Of a stretch of 64,000 bases of DNA, positions 23,405 through 36,290 are shown piece by piece. How positions within the stretch are numbered: the stretch's first letter is position 1; each line of letters opens with the position of its first letter. Source of the DNA: Ovis canadensis (taxonomy: Eukaryota; Chordata; Mammalia; Artiodactyla; Bovidae); assembly GCF_042477335.2 (NCBI RefSeq), contig NC_091246.1, forward strand, positions 207,513,501 to 207,577,500. Direction: 5' to 3'. Under the pieces are notes generated by a model that ran no database searches, had not been told where the DNA came from, and was given only the letters and a program-made list of their open reading frames with translations. The position numbers were made by a program, and so were the translations under genes.

Positions 23405-25440
23405 GGCAGAAAGTGAAGAAAAACTAAAAAGCCTCTTGATGAAAGTGAAAGTGGAGAGTGAAAAAGTTGGCTTAAAGCTCAGTTCAGTTCAGTTCAGTTC
23501 AGTCACTCAGTCGTGTCCGACTCTTTGCGACCCCATGAATTGCAGCACACCAGGCCTCCCTGTCCATCACCATCTCCCGGAGTTCACTCAGACTCACGTC
23601 CATCGAGTCCGTGATGCCATCCAGCCATCTCATCCTGGGTCGTCTCCTTCTCCTCCTGCCCCCAATCCCTCCCAGCATCAGAGTCTTTTCCAATGAGTCA
23701 AGTCTTCGCATGAGGTGGCCAAAGTCCTGGAGTTTCAGCTTTAGCATCATTCCTTCCAAAGAAATCCCAGGGCTGATCTCCTTCAGAATGGACTGGTTGG
23801 ATCTCCTTGCAGTCCAAGGGACCCTCAAGAGTCTTTTCCAACACCATAGTTCAAATGCATTAATTCTTTGGCGCTCAGCCTTCTTCACAGTCCAACTCTC
23901 ACATCCATACATGACCACAGGAAAAACTATAGCCTTGACTAGGCGGACCTCTATTGGCAAAGCAATGTCTCTGCTTTTGAATATACTATCTAGGTTGGTC
24001 ATAACTTTTCTTCCAAGGAGTAAGTGTCTTTTAATTTCACGGCTGCAGTCACCATCTGCAGTGATTTTGGAGCCCCCCAAAATAAAGTCTGACACTGTTT
24101 CCACTGTTTCCCCATCTATTTCCTATGAAATGATGGGACCAGATACCATGATCTTTGTTTTCTGAATGTTGAGCTTTAAGCCAACTTTTTCACTCTCCTC
24201 TTTCACTTTCATCAAGAGGCTTTTGAGTTTCTCTTCACTTTCTGCCATAAGGGTGGTATCATCTGCATATCTGAGGTGACTGATATTTCTCCTGGCAATC
24301 TTGATTCCAGCTTGTGCTTCTTCCAGCCCAGCGTTTCTCATGATGTACTCTGCATAGAAGTTAAATAAGCAGGGTGACAATATACAGCCTTGACATACTC
24401 CTTTTCCTATTTGGAACCAGTCTGTTGTTCCATGTCCAGTTCTAACTGTTGCTTCCTGATCTGCATACAGATTTCTCAAGAGGCAGGTTAGGTGGTCTGG
24501 GATTTCCATCTCTTGAAGAATTATCCACAGTTTCTTGTGATCCACACAGTCAAAGGCTTTGGCATAGTCAATAAAGCAGAGATAGATGTTTTTCTGGAAC
24601 TCTCTTGCTTTTTTGATGATCCAGCGTATGTTGGCAATTTGATCTCTGGTTCCTCTGTCTTTTCTAAAACCAGCTTGAACATCAGGGAGTTCACAGTTCA
24701 CATATTACTGAAGCCTGGCTTGGAGAATTTTGAGCATTACTTTACTAGCTCAACATTCAGAAAATGAAGATCATGGCATCTGGTCCCATCACTTCATAGG
24801 AAATAGATGGGGAAACAGTGTCAGACTTTATTTTTTTGGGCTCCAAACTCACTACAGATGGTGACTGCAGCCATGAAATTAAAAGATGCTTACTCCTTGG
24901 AAGAAAAGTTATGACCAACCTAGATAGTATATTCAAAAGCAGAGACATTACTTTGCCAACAAAGGTCCATCTAGTCAAGGCTATGGTTTTTCCTGTGGTC
25001 ATGTATGGATGTGAGAGTTGGACTGTGAAGAAAGCTGGGCACCGAAGAGTTGATGCTTTTGAACTGTGGTGTTGGAGTAGACTCTTGAGAGTCCCTTGGA
25101 CTGCAAGGAGATCCAACCAGTCCATTCTGAAGGAGATCAGCCCTGGGATTTCTTTGGAAGGAATGATGCTAAAGCTGAAACTCCAGTACTTTGGTCACCT
25201 CATGTGAAGACTTGACTCATTGGAAAAGACTCTGATGCTGGGAGGGATTGGGGGCAGGAGGAGAAGGGGATGACAGAGGATGAGATGGCTGGATGGCATC
25301 ACGGACTCGATGGACGTGAGTCTGAGTGAACTCCGGGAGATGGTGATGGACAGGGAGGCCTGGTGTGCTGCAATTCATGGGGTCGCAAAGAGTCAGACAC
25401 AACTGAGCGACTGAACTGAACTGAACTGAACTGAACTGAA
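23405..25440 (+). mobile_element. BovB LINE copy E (plus), host of a nested BovB
   Basis: The plus-strand BovB reads GGCAGAAAGTGAAGAAAAAC to TTGGCTTAAAGCTC (23480). It resumes exactly at CTCAACATTCAGAAAATGAA (24749 on), running to a (CTGAA)n tail at 25440. The removed segment is a second BovB in the opposite orientation. The copy is 5' truncated near the YADD motif, with a C-terminal frame open at 24818-25207. Confidence 0.88.
23481..24746 (-). mobile_element. BovB LINE copy F, inserted in reverse inside copy E
   Basis: (TTCAG)n tail at 23481. Minus-strand frames at 24123-24701 (QAGFRKDRGTRDQIANIRW, CFIDYAKAFDCVDHKKLW, YADDTTLM) and 23499-24104 (C-terminus) run to a 5' truncation at about 24746. 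The host bases AGCTC occur on both sides (23476-23480 and 24747-24751), a 5-bp target duplication. The arms of host and insert share sequence in inverse orientation. Confidence 0.9.
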
Positions 25441-25787
25441 AGTATAGCTCCATGAAAGATAACAAGGGCCAGAACCCAAGCCAGAATCTGCTGTCCAGTG
25501 CTTGTCCTACTAGGCCACATGGCCTCGGCCAAAGCAAGAGAAAAGCAAGGCATGACTACCTCGCAGCTCTCCCAGATCCACTGGGTCTAACTGGAGAGCA
25601 TCTGCTCTTTTCACCACAGCAACTAAACTTCCTTGCATCTGAAAACCACACGTGGTTCATCATTACTCCATCTTTGTTGTATTTATATTGACAGCAAAAA
25701 GAAAACACCCAAAAAGTATAATTCTGAAACAAAATCAATGCAATTGCAGTCAAGAGTCAAATTAAGTCAAAAAAGTGTTAGGATACA

Positions 25788-25985
25788 GACTCTCCTGGTG
25801 GTCCACTTGTTTTCGAATCTGCTTTCCAACGCAGGGGACGCAGTTCTGATCTCTAGTTGGGGAACTAAGTCCCTGGGCTGCAACAGGAGAAGCCCACATG
25901 CTGCAACTAGAGAAAGCCTGTGCACCGTAATGAAGAGCCCCAATCACAGCTGAAGACCTAGTGCAGCCAATATACAAACTGGATA
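25788..25985 (+). mobile_element. CHR-type tRNA-Glu SINE
   Basis: GACTCTCCTGGTGGTCCAC head, AACGCAGGGGACGCAG, then the CHR body (ACATGCTGCAACTAGAGAAA, AATGAAGAGCCCCAATCAC, CCTAGTGCAGCCAATA). Confidence 0.85.
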
Positions 25986-26001
25986 GATTACCAGAGCCTA
26001 C

Positions 26002-26206
26002 GGGCTTCCCAGGTGGCTCAGTGATAAAGAATTTGCCTGCCAATGCAGGAGACACAAGACACCTGGGTTTGATCCCTGGGTCAGGAAGATCCCCTGGAGG
26101 AGGAAATGGCAACCCACTCCAGTATTATTGCTTCTAGAATCCCATGGACAGAGGTGTGTGGTGGGCTAGAGTCCCTTGGGTCTCAAAGAACTGGACACAA
26201 CTGAGA
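26002..26206 (+). mobile_element. Bov-tA SINE
   Basis: Head CGGGCTTCCCAGGTGGCTCA, B-box-like GGTTTGATCCC, BovA core GGAAGATCCCCTGGAGGAGG and end GACACAACTGAG. Confidence 0.9.
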
Positions 26207-26721
26207 ATGCATGCATGCACTGGATCCTATAAAAAGACTGAGTTCAACCTCTTTTATTTTTAATTAATCAAATTCACATTATGTGCTCTTATTAGCCAAA
26301 ACCACAATTTATTTGCTAAACAAAATCTATGAAAAATTTTATTTCATTGTGTTTTATGGATAGATAAACACCTTGTACTAAAAAACATAAGCACTAAGGA
26401 TTTACATAAAATTGCCAGAATTAGCAAGCAGCTTCTTTCAGTTCACAAAGAGGCAACATATTTTGATTTCTTTCAAATAAAATTCTTCCACCAATACCCT
26501 TCACTTCACTCAAGAGTAATAAATTCCCTAAACCTTCAGACTTACATTTAAATTCCAAAAAGGATAAATATAATCCCTTGAAGTCATGCCCAACACCGCT
26601 ATTCCACATCCCCACATATACATAAAAAAATTGGACAAATCTGGCTTTTGGAATTATCTCCAGAATGAACAGTAGGTCATCCTAAACAAGACAAGAAATA
26701 ACAAAAGAACATGATTAGTCT

Positions 26722-26727
26722 TTTATT
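26722..26727 (-). terminator. Candidate FTCDNL1 polyadenylation signal
   Basis: AATAAA on the minus strand about 485 nt after the FTCDNL1 stop codon, in AT-rich DNA. It is the first canonical hexamer I noticed downstream of the last exon. AATAAA is common in AT-rich DNA, so this is a positional guess only. Confidence 0.25.
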
Positions 26728-27209
26728 TGATAATTTTAGTTTATAATTCTCCCCATTTTTCAGTTACTTAGTACTTGATTTTTAAAAGTACACATTAAAA
26801 AAAAATGATTACTCAGAAAATGAGAGTTGAATACAGGACTTTGGAATAAAGAGCTCAGGAACACCAAATAAATGGAGTCTGTTTTTAGTTTAGTTCATGA
26901 TAATCAAAGATGATTCCGTAACTATGGCCATTTTATCCAGTTCATTCAGGGGGGCTTCTAGCACACCCAAGTGCAAGAACTTGATACAGAGGAAGATTTC
27001 ACAAAGTTTCAGTGATGACTAGAAATATCATAAGGCAATTACAATCTATAAATACCTATTGCTGTCGTTGGACAGAGAAGGCTTCTAGTTTTCCAATTCA
27101 CACATGGAACCAAGCTCTTGGGTCTTCTCCTTGTCTTCACAGGCCAATAAGAAAAGTTCACAATGGCTGATATTTTTTTCTTACAATTTCAACGAAACCT
27201 TAGATTGGA

Positions 27210-27646
27210 TCACATGAAAACACCTTCCCGTATCTTCCAGAACTCCCCAATACTTTCTTTTATTGCATACTCAGCACAGCTCTTGCACTCTTGGGGTGTA
27301 AATCCAATTAATGCTCTCCCTATTGTACCAATTCCTCGATCACTTGCCAATTTTTTCACTTGACCTTCTATGTAATGAGGAGATACATAATAAAAATGGT
27401 CCCCAAGGACACTGTAAGCCATGTATTGAGAGCCTTCGGAGGTTTCTGTAACTTCTTGATCTTCAAAACTCTCTACATTGCAAGCTATCTCAATTTTCCC
27501 TTCATGAGGAAAAGCCATTGTTTGGACGCCCTTCAGTCCATTCACATTCGAGCCCCGAATGGCACTAGCGATTTCTTTTCCCAGAGCCAAGTCTTGAGAA
27601 TCTATGGTAACATTGCAGTTCATCACGTATGGGCTAGCGCCGATGC
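27210..27646 (-). CDS. FTCDNL1: FTCDNL1, terminal coding exon (C-terminal subdomain)
   Basis: The acceptor TGATTTAG|GC opens a frame of 144 residues ending in a TGA at 27210-27212. It begins GIGASPYVMNCNVTIDSQD, the counterpart of GARKFLIAFNINLLSTKEQ at the start of the C-terminal formiminotransferase subdomain of FTCD. It continues with GLKGVQTMAF (FTCD: RLKKVQGIGW), an acidic CNVESFEDQEVT strand (FTCD: STNLLDFEVTALH) and GRALIGFTPQECKSCAEYAI (FTCD: [20 protein letters not shown]). Length and order fit the whole subdomain, with no frameshift or stop. The protein ends without any cyclodeaminase domain, as expected for the 'N-terminal like' paralogue. The folate-binding role is inferred from FTCD and is unproven for this family. 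This exon is absent from the short human form I recall. Confidence 0.9.
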
Positions 27647-30600
27647 CTAAATCATTAGAAAAGCATATTAGTCAAGCAAAGTAAAAGCGTCATCTTGAAG
27701 ATTCTATTCTTTACCCAATTCTATTATATTCTATTAACTTTACTTGATTTTATTTTAAAATAATACACAGAAATACTCCTTATTATCAACTCAAGAATTT
27801 CCTAAAGGTCATACATATTTTTTTACCAACAGAGTTATTTGAGCTATAAGTAGATATTTTTATCTACTCTAAATGTATCTGGATGTTTACTCTAGAATGG
27901 TTAAGAAAAGCTCGGAGTTTTGAAAATATCAACAGATATTTCAAAAGGCACGTTTGAAAATTAAATATCAATAGCAGTAAAATGTATTGGCCTTCCATTC
28001 ATTTCCAAGGCCATCTCCACAGGGGCTGGAATTTAGTGCCAGGTCTGTGGGTCTGGGAGACAGGAATAAATCACACTCTGAACTCATCTCTTCCTCCGCA
28101 AACACAGACATCACTGAGCTAGGTTAAGATCAGATTCGAATGAACCTCGACAGTCTTGGCTAGTAAAGGAGGTCACTAAAAAGTGACAAATAGTCTTGGA
28201 ATTGGGAAGGACAAAGGGACTCTTGTGTCTCATGACGATGTAGGTTTGGCAGGGCAGGATTTGGGGCACTATGTATACCTTCTTGGTATAACCAGTTGGA
28301 GGTATCTCTTTCTTCCATCCTTGGCTTCCCAAGGGACTAGGACTGTCATTGCTATCCCAGAGCCCAGTTACTCTAGAGCATGTTTTACCCTGCCTTGGGG
28401 ATGATGCAACTCATATTACATAAATATCCCTGCTCTAATTATAGTTTACATTATAAGATGGACAACTTGGTTAAATTAGCATTGGTATAAAAAGCTTAGG
28501 TTTGCAGTTTCCTCATTTTGGGGCAACTTCACATTTCTAAAGGCAAAGTTGACTAGGGATTGATGAGGGATAAAAGGCTGACATCATCTTCAGCATAAGA
28601 CAATTTTTTAGCTACTATTTCAACATCATTTTACTGTCATTGCTTTTTCTTACTACTTTCAAACTTATTGCTCACGATGTCAGTATCCAACGAGAGATCC
28701 TGTTGAATTCACTCTCCCCTTGACAGCCGTGGTTTGGGGGCTTTGCTGCCTAGCCTGGGTACTCTCATACTAATAGACGCTTTACAGAAAATCAGCACAC
28801 GGAAACCACATTTCATCTTTTTCCCACACATGTACATAATGAAACATTTCAACTCCTGAGGCTGGGCCTCTTTCTACTGGGAATTCTGCAGGAATGAATC
28901 AAATTACAGTATTTCTCCATAATGCTGATTTCATAAAAATTAAATTTCCTAACAGTCAATACATATCTCTCTCAACCTCATACACCAATCACTTACTCTA
29001 AATATCTTTGAGAATTATATCAGTTTTAACATTTCACAGACTACAACTGGAAATTTTTTTTTTTTGGTCACTGCTAATGTCATTCATTAATCGAAAGCAT
29101 CCAAGCATAGTTTCTCTCTCCTCTATCCCTGAACAGGTAGTGTTACAAACAATCCCATTTTCTCTATCTGACACACATACCCTATTCTGACTCAAGAAGT
29201 GGCCTCACCTTTATTACTATTCAAACAAATAGCTAGATCATGCTCAGATTTTGCTGAAAAGTATGTGTGTGTGTATATATAAATATACATATATGGAGTT
29301 TCATATCGGGGAGGGGCTTATACTAAGTACTGTTCAAAATATCTATTGGGCTTATTGTGCTCTGCTATTCCAGAACTTTGATATGCCTAGTCAACGTTCA
29401 GATATTCATATGTAATTTATCAGCTTGGGGGAGCAAGTCACTTTCAAGGCAAGTCCATTCATATGGACCCAGGGCCTCCTGACAATATGGCAGCATGGAC
29501 CATTTGATCCCTAAATACATGGGACAGGACTTCTTCTAAATCCTCTAGCAGATTGCAAGGCACCTTTTATCCCCATGTGCCCAATAACTGTCCCTTTTGT
29601 CACAGAGCTTCTAAAATTGATCATTCTTGCTAATAAATGAATTCATTACCTAAGATAAAAGATAATGTAAACAACAGTTAACCTAAGATAAATTATTAAA
29701 TGTATAAGAAATTTAGATGTTAAGTCCAGAGCACAAGAGTGTCACAAAGAATTCACTTGTCCCAACACTGACTTAATCAATTAAAATAAAACTCTACTTA
29801 AAAACTTTCTTCAAAAGCATACTTTAAAATTAATCATTTCTTAGAAAAATAAAATTAAACATAAGAAGTAACTTTTATATTCTCTTTTGAATAAAGTAAG
29901 AGTAATCACTTATATACAGAATGATACTTTCTGGTATATGTCCTTGTTACGTGTATTTTAAATTCTTCTATTAAGCTTTAGCTATACAATAATTGATTTT
30001 GTATTACCACTATATCTTATTCTAGCAGTGAATAAACAGAGACAAGTCAATGAAGTTGATAAGTTTCTGGTCTAAGCAGGTAGTAGTTTTCACCCTGAGG
30101 GGTTATAAGGCCATGATCCATTTCTGCCTTAGGAAAAAGAAAGAAAGGAAGAAAAAAAAGACAAGAAGAAAGGAAGGAAGAAAAGAAAGAAAGACGGAAA
30201 AAGAGAGAAACTGTTTTCTGCCCAAATGCACACGTTTCTAGTTCTTCCATTTAATCCTTCCCAAGTCCAACACCAATATGGTGATCCAATTCTAATCAAT
30301 CAAATTCTGCATTTCAATCCAGCAGTCCCACTGGCCTTATTTAAGATGCTGAATTTGACTTTTTATGCTAATTTAAACTTAGTAAAAATTTTTTAAATAA
30401 GGGAGGCAATTAATCCCAGCAAATCGTATTTCTAGTTAAATGTCATATAATTAAAGTAATTCCATTTTTTGCTCTAAAATTAGAAACCTGATGTGAAAGT
30501 TTGTTTCTCAGTTTGCGGTTTCGCTCGGCTCCTGCCTCCCGCAGATTGGCACTCGGCTGCTCTGGCGGCAGCATGAATCTCACTGCAAAGCTGAAATTCC

Positions 30601-33600
30601 AATTTTATTCCAAAGCAACTGTCACAACGCCCTGAAGCAAGCTAAAAACAAGGAAAAAAATCTTTGGTATGATTTCACTTTCCATGTGTTCTTTAATGAA
30701 AAATTTATCATTCTAAATATTGGTGTTTACTCCTAGTTAAATACTTTTTTTTATCAAAAAGAAACTGAGATTCAGTTGCTATTATTTCACAGGGAAATAT
30801 AACAGGCCTGATGTTTTCCTGACAATTCTGTTATTTTCCTGTGTGGAAACACTGTATTTATCATATACTGTACGGCTGGTGATTCAGATATTGTAGAGAC
30901 CTTATGGTGAACTGATATAGATGTAAACTCTTTATGCCAGATTGTTTAAGCATAAAAAAAACAAATGCACTTAATTAACATCTGATGTGTAGTTTTTACA
31001 AACACAAATGCAATATTTGTGTTTGAGCACTGGCAGTAATGACTGTGAACTATGCTATTAATGTCTGGTTTAAAGATGCTTGTGGTAGGACCACGTCTGG
31101 AATAACACAAATAAAAAACTGCATTCAGACAAAACAATAGTGAAGAGCCCATTAGAAAAAATGGAAAAGCAGCACTCAGAAAAAAACCTTTTTTTTTTCC
31201 CTTTAGATCAAAATTATTCTCAAAAATTGTTCCAGGCACCATCACTTTCAATCAATTAATGGTGAAAAGATTTTCAATATTTTCCTCCAATAGAAAAGAT
31301 TTTGTTTTAGAGGGTCACAAGTTTGCTAAGGGATGTATTTAAAAATTCTTGTTATTATATTAAGCTCCTCTTTGATGGCTTAGCTTTAAAAGATGCGTGA
31401 GGAGCGAACCGAGGTAGTATTTTGGAGTATTTGGCATTTTTATGTCTGAAGAGAGAATTTCAAATTTATGGATTGCATTACAGTTTGAATAAATACAGAG
31501 ATTCTCATGAACTAATGTGTGGCTCTCTTATTAAATATGTTTTTATTGAAGGCTGCTGAGTGCCAGTAACCATGCAGGTTACTGGGTGTACGAACATGAA
31601 GGTTAAACAAAGATAAAACCTAGCCTAACTGTGGGCCTTGCTTCAGAGTAACAAACAGAGCAAGACGACAGACTTGGAACTCAGGTTCAAAAATATAAAC
31701 AGCTGTTATTACACTGAAAGCAATTAGTCATCATTACATATTGGTATTTTACATTTTTTCGAACATGTATTAAAGAGAAACCACAGCTGAAACAGGACAT
31801 TTGATGACTAAAGCCATAAAACTCAAACATAATTGCTAAGTCCGATACTCCCATGGCGGGAAGAACGCAGGACTCTTGTGCATGTGGCCAAATCCACAGA
31901 AGAGAAAGCTAAGTGACACTGTGCGGCACAGGGCTGGGAATGGCTCCCCAGGGGTCTGAGTTCAAGCTCCACTTCTTCAGGGACACTGCCTCTGCTCAGC
32001 TGTCTTTCTGCAAAATAGCTATGACATTTTTCCACTCTGTGAGGAACCGTAAGCCTCAATTTCTCAACTCTGAATCTTTCAGAGTAACAGCAATTCAGAG
32101 ACGAAATCACAGGGATACATGTTAACATCATCATGGAATGAAGCCAGCCCAGGTGAAAGCAACCTCAAGTGACTTCCCTGCTCCCAGGTTTTCTACAGAA
32201 AAGTACCTCTCACTAGCTCATGCAGAGACATAGTCCTTCATGTTTCAATTACAGGTGACATACTTAATTACACATTGAGACTTTCATCTTCCATCATCCC
32301 AAATAGATTTACAAGCAAACATAGAAAATTACAGATATAGGCTCCTGAAAACAGGACTCATTCTAAGGCTAGAAATTATTTTTCAAAGACTAGGTAAAAT
32401 TTGGGGTATGCAGTAAATGGCATTATTCAATGTCAAGAAAAGTGCCTGATGCTGCAGCTTCTCATTTACAGAGAGAAAGAAGTAAGCAGGGGCAGCTCTC
32501 AGTAACCCACTGAAACAACTAAACAGAAGTCCCTGATTCCAAGATGTGCCAGTTACCTCCATCTATGATTCTTACGGCATCATGTGAAACTACAGTTCAA
32601 ATAATTGTCCTTCATTTTTAAACAATGATGCATATATGCAGGCCAGTCATACAATATATCAGCCAGCAGTTTAAATTATCCCATAAATGTTTAGGGTTTT
32701 AAAATATATATGTATAAAGTATTTATTTATAGATCTAAAAGTATCAACTATTACTGCTTTGTCCTTATTTATGTTCCTCATGAGCTGGCCAACTACAAAC
32801 TTTTAAAAGGAATTTGGTTTAAAAGATTTTGTGTGTTTGGCACTGACTCTGGGTGTTAATCATTTCTGAGCTCACTTTTTTCTCTTCTGTTTATAATATT
32901 CTCAAGGAACTTCAAAACAGAAACCTGTTCCCTTATAGATTCTGCTTCCTTTCGGGTACTGTATAGATTAATTTGTCATTGGAAAGTTAACTTTAAGTGT
33001 TCAGTTCATAACACCAATCATTTCTATTTAAATTTTTTAGGAAAAGAAATAAACATAGCAACAATGTGTTGAAGCTTTTCTGTTTTGATGGGAGGAGTGG
33101 AAAATTATGTTGAGAAACACTGATGTAAATAAAGAATGTTAGAAAAATATATAAAGCCATTAAATTTAAAAATAAGGAGAGAAATTGCTATGGTTGAGAA
33201 CTAAGCTTGTTGAAAAATTAGATGAATAATATTTCTACCCTAGTGACAGAGGTGCTAGAAATTCTACTGTAATAGATATTACTTTTAAAAATGAAACCAT
33301 TTTACTCCTTCTTACATATGAATTTCTTAACAGATAATTTGAGCAAGTAAGGTGACCTAAGATTTCAGTTGATCATGTGATTTAAACTCAAATTACAATC
33401 TTGTTCATGAAACCATTTATCTATACTCTATGTTCCTCTCTGAAACATTTTAATTTTCTATTATAATCTGCTTTGGGCCTATTAAATGAGTCCCTCAAGG
33501 AGTAATGGTCTACCTAAACTTGGCAACTTATAATTTTCATGTCTTTTGTACAAACTAAAGAGTCTACCACTTGAAAGGAGATATTAGCAAAAAAGACCTG

Positions 33601-33880
33601 GGAGAAAAGTTGTGCCGCTTTTCCTTTTTTATTTGACTCTTTTGTCAGCAGTATGAATGAATGCACTGAAATCCAGCTTCTACAGACCTGATAAACCTCA
33701 ATAACTGCCCTTTTGAAAGATGATGGAAATAACAACAAGATCAGTTTAGAGAAATAACAAGATCAGTTTAGAAAATAAGTTGGAAGCTTTAAGAATTTCC
33801 TTTCCTTACAAACATATAAGATAAATAAAATAAATAGGTGCATATATATTTTACGATATTGAAATCACACTATACAGCTT
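27647..33880. other. FTCDNL1 last intron, distal part: mostly unique AT-rich sequence
   Basis: No convincing exon. It contains a short TG/TA tract near 29263-29297, a purine-rich GAAA/GGAA simple repeat at 30131-30210, a small CpG cluster at 30516-30572 and a faint MIR-like trace near 31940-32060. The rest is unassigned. Confidence 0.5.
30131..30210. repeat. Purine-rich GAAA/GGAA simple repeat
   Basis: About 80 bases of nearly uninterrupted A and G, arranged as GAAA, GGAA and GGAAGAAA units. Confidence 0.85.
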
Positions 33881-33884
33881 TATA

Positions 33885-34490
33885 TTCTTTGGCCTTGATC
33901 CTGGATGTTCCTTCTGCCTGAGTCTCCTGCCCACATTTCCACATGGCCAACTGCCTCTCTCCTAGTCTTTACTCCAATGCTGCCTTCACAACGAGGCCTG
34001 CTTTGGTTTATCCTCCATAGTTTACTCCCATTCCAGGCACGTGATGTCCACTGTCCTGTCTGATTTTTTTTTTTTTTTTGGCTGTAGCATTTATTTTCTA
34101 GGGGCTTCCCCCATGGCTTCCCCCATGGCCCCCCATGGCCAACGCAGGAGACATGGGTTCGATCCCTGCATTGGGAAGATCCCCTGGAGAAGGAAACGGC
34201 AACCTACTCCAGTATTCTTGCCTGGAAAATTCCATAGACAGAGGAACCTGGTAGGCTTACAGTCCATGGGGTCACAAAAGAGTAGGACATGATTTAGTGA
34301 TTAAACAACACCACTTATTTTCTAACATATCATATAATTATTTATTAAGCTTGTAACTTATTGTTTCTCTTTTCACTCTCTTCATCCCTTCCCCACTGGA
34401 ATATAAATTCTTTGAAGGCAAATAAATTCTGTTTTCCCATTGATAATAGTGCCTGGCACATTTATGTACTTAATAAATATTTGTTGTATT
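33885..34490 (+). mobile_element. L2 LINE 3' region interrupted by Bov-tA
   Basis: 33885-34060 carries the L2 block around GCCTGAGTCTCCTGCCC, CTTTACTCCAATGC and GAGGCCTGC. After the SINE, 34313-34490 ends with CTGGAATATAAATTCTTTGA, ATAGTGCCTGGCACATTTA and TTAATAAATATTTGTTG, the L2 terminus. Confidence 0.7.
34088..34324 (+). mobile_element. Bov-tA SINE with target duplication
   Basis: CATTTATTTTCTA (34088-34100) and CACTTATTTTCTA (34312-34324) flank the element. Its tRNA head is scrambled by a short CTTCCCCCATGG tandem expansion, but the B-box-like GGTTCGATCCC and the BovA core are intact. Confidence 0.85.
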
Positions 34491-34584
34491 AATTAATAAA
34501 CTAAAAATTCTCTCTACATTGTACTGTATTTTCCACTTGTCTAAAAATTCCTCCGAACCTTCACACTTAATTACTTGCATAATG

Positions 34585-34960
34585 GTCTCTCATCAAGGTA
34601 TTCCATAGTTTATTTAATCACTCTCAAATTCTGAACATTTATATTATTTATAGTATTTATTATTATAAATAGTTCTTTGATAAATATACTGTTATATAAG
34701 TACATGTACCTTTTATTGCTTCCTCAGGAATAAATCTATTTATTTAAGATAAATCTAGAACTAGAATTTCTGCAAAGCAGTTACATATATTTTTAGAGCT
34801 TTTGATACACATCACCAACTCACTTCCAAAAAGTTTATACCAATTGATACTAATTTATACCATTAGTTGCATGAGTGCCTCTAACTACATCTTTAGCAGT
34901 GTCAAATATTACCTTTACAATACCATCTTTAAACATTTCTGTGTCAATCTTGGCATTTTA
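34585..34960 (-). mobile_element. Possible ancient LINE-1 3' fragment
   Basis: The order of blocks (a CATAGTTTATTTAATCACT stretch, GAACATTTATATTATTTATA, TCCTCAGGAATAAATCTATT, CAACTCACTTCCAAAAAG) follows a decayed L1 3' end in reverse. Heavily diverged. Confidence 0.35.
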
Positions 34961-35699
34961 AAGTAAACTTAGGATTTTCAGATGTTAATGAAATTCTCCA
35001 TGTAAATTACAGATCTCCATGTGGAGTAAAAAACAGAAAAGGAATCAAAATCCCCAATGGGTTGTCCATTCCAAACAAACAATGTAAAATAGGTAAGATT
35101 ATCAGACAATCATTAGGTGGGATCACTGTTCACTTTGGTTTAAACAATTACAAACTGAGTCTGTTCTTAGAAGACTGAACATGATTAGTGATAACATGAA
35201 CATTTAGTTTTTAACTCAGATATGCTTTTTAGAGCAGGTTAAAGTTCTTCTCAAACACCAACCCATTCAGCCCCACAACACTGCAGAAATAAGACTTAAG
35301 TTTTCCCAGGGACTGTTTAATCCAACACTAAATCCCGTTCTTCTGTTCTCTAGTACTAGGATTCCTGCTTCTAATTCCCATCCTCTAACTGTAATCTCAG
35401 TCACTCGGCACTGTGCTGACTAGGTTTGTGGAATAATCCTTTTGGTCTTCAGTGAGGCTCAAATTAGAAACCAGGAAATAGTTTTCTGAAGACTTAGTCA
35501 CAAACTTACACTTCTCCATTTGTGAGACAAATCGTGGGAAAATATGTGAGGTTCAAACTGGCAGGGAGCAATCAGCTTCTTCCTTTTTTTCCACAAGTAA
35601 AGACTAAAACACATTTATAATCACTTTTTAAATAAATCTTTTCTCTAAACGGAAGGAAAAAATGGTCCCTTGGTACCACATTTGGCACTTAATAGCCAT

Positions 35700-36095
35700 C
35701 CTTTCAACTTTACAGTCTCATGAGGGAAAAATAATTAATATGGCCATTTTAAAGATATGGGAACTGAGGCTTATTGAGCTAAAGAACATTCTGAAGTCAC
35801 ATGGCCAATGAAGAGCAAGGTCAGGATTTGAGCATAGCCTCAAAGCCTGCACTCTGAGCTTCTCTGGTGGCTCAGATGGTAAAGAATCAGCCTGTAATGC
35901 AGGAGACCCTGGTTCGATCTCTGAGTCAGGAAGATCCCCTAGACAAGGAAATGGCAACTAGTATTCTTGCCTGGAGAATTCCAAAGACAGAGAAACCTGG
36001 TGTGCTGCAGTCCACGGGGTGGTCACAAAGAGTGAGACACAACTGAGCGACTTTCACTTTCAAAGCCTGTACTCTTTTCATTGTACTGCTCTAGC
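35700..36095 (-). mobile_element. MIR SINE split by a Bov-tA
   Basis: GATATGGGAACTGAGGCTTA, AAGTCACATGGCC and TCAGGATTTGAGCATAG are MIR in reverse. The terminal part continues after the SINE at 36061 (CCTGTACTCTTTTCATTG). Confidence 0.75.
35856..36060 (+). mobile_element. Bov-tA SINE with 15-bp target duplication
   Basis: CAAAGCCTGCACTCT (35841-35855) and CAAAGCCTGTACTCT (36061-36075) flank a complete tRNA-headed Bov-tA: head AGCTTCTCTGGTGGCTCAGA, B-box GGTTCGATCTC, end CAACTGAGCGACTTTCACTT. Confidence 0.92.
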
Positions 36096-36290
36096 TGATG
36101 ATAGATGTCATTGGTTTGAGAGCAGAATTCTGCACCAGGGATTAGTAACCAAAAGCCTATGTGTAATTGTGCCTTGAGGAAATGTGTTTCTTATGGTTGC
36201 CCACCTCTTGCTTCTTGGGACCTAGTATTTTAGTAACAGCTAAGATATTAACTACCAAAATGTGACCTAACATGGTTTAACTTAAGATAT

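Larger units (their letters stand above)
23325..25510 (-). mobile_element. MIR SINE split by nested BovB insertions
   Basis: 23325-23404 (TTACAAAGTGCTTCCATTTA, CCCTATTTTACAG) and 25441-25510 (CAGAACCCAAGCCAGAATCT, TACTAGGCCACATGG) read as the two halves of one reverse-oriented MIR. The BovB elements at 23405-25440 lie between them. Confidence 0.55.

Noticed and set aside
23480..23510. Short tandem repeats (TTCAG)n as a possible array or CRISPR
   Set aside because: Five-base units that form the normal BovB 3' tail; no spacer-repeat structure.
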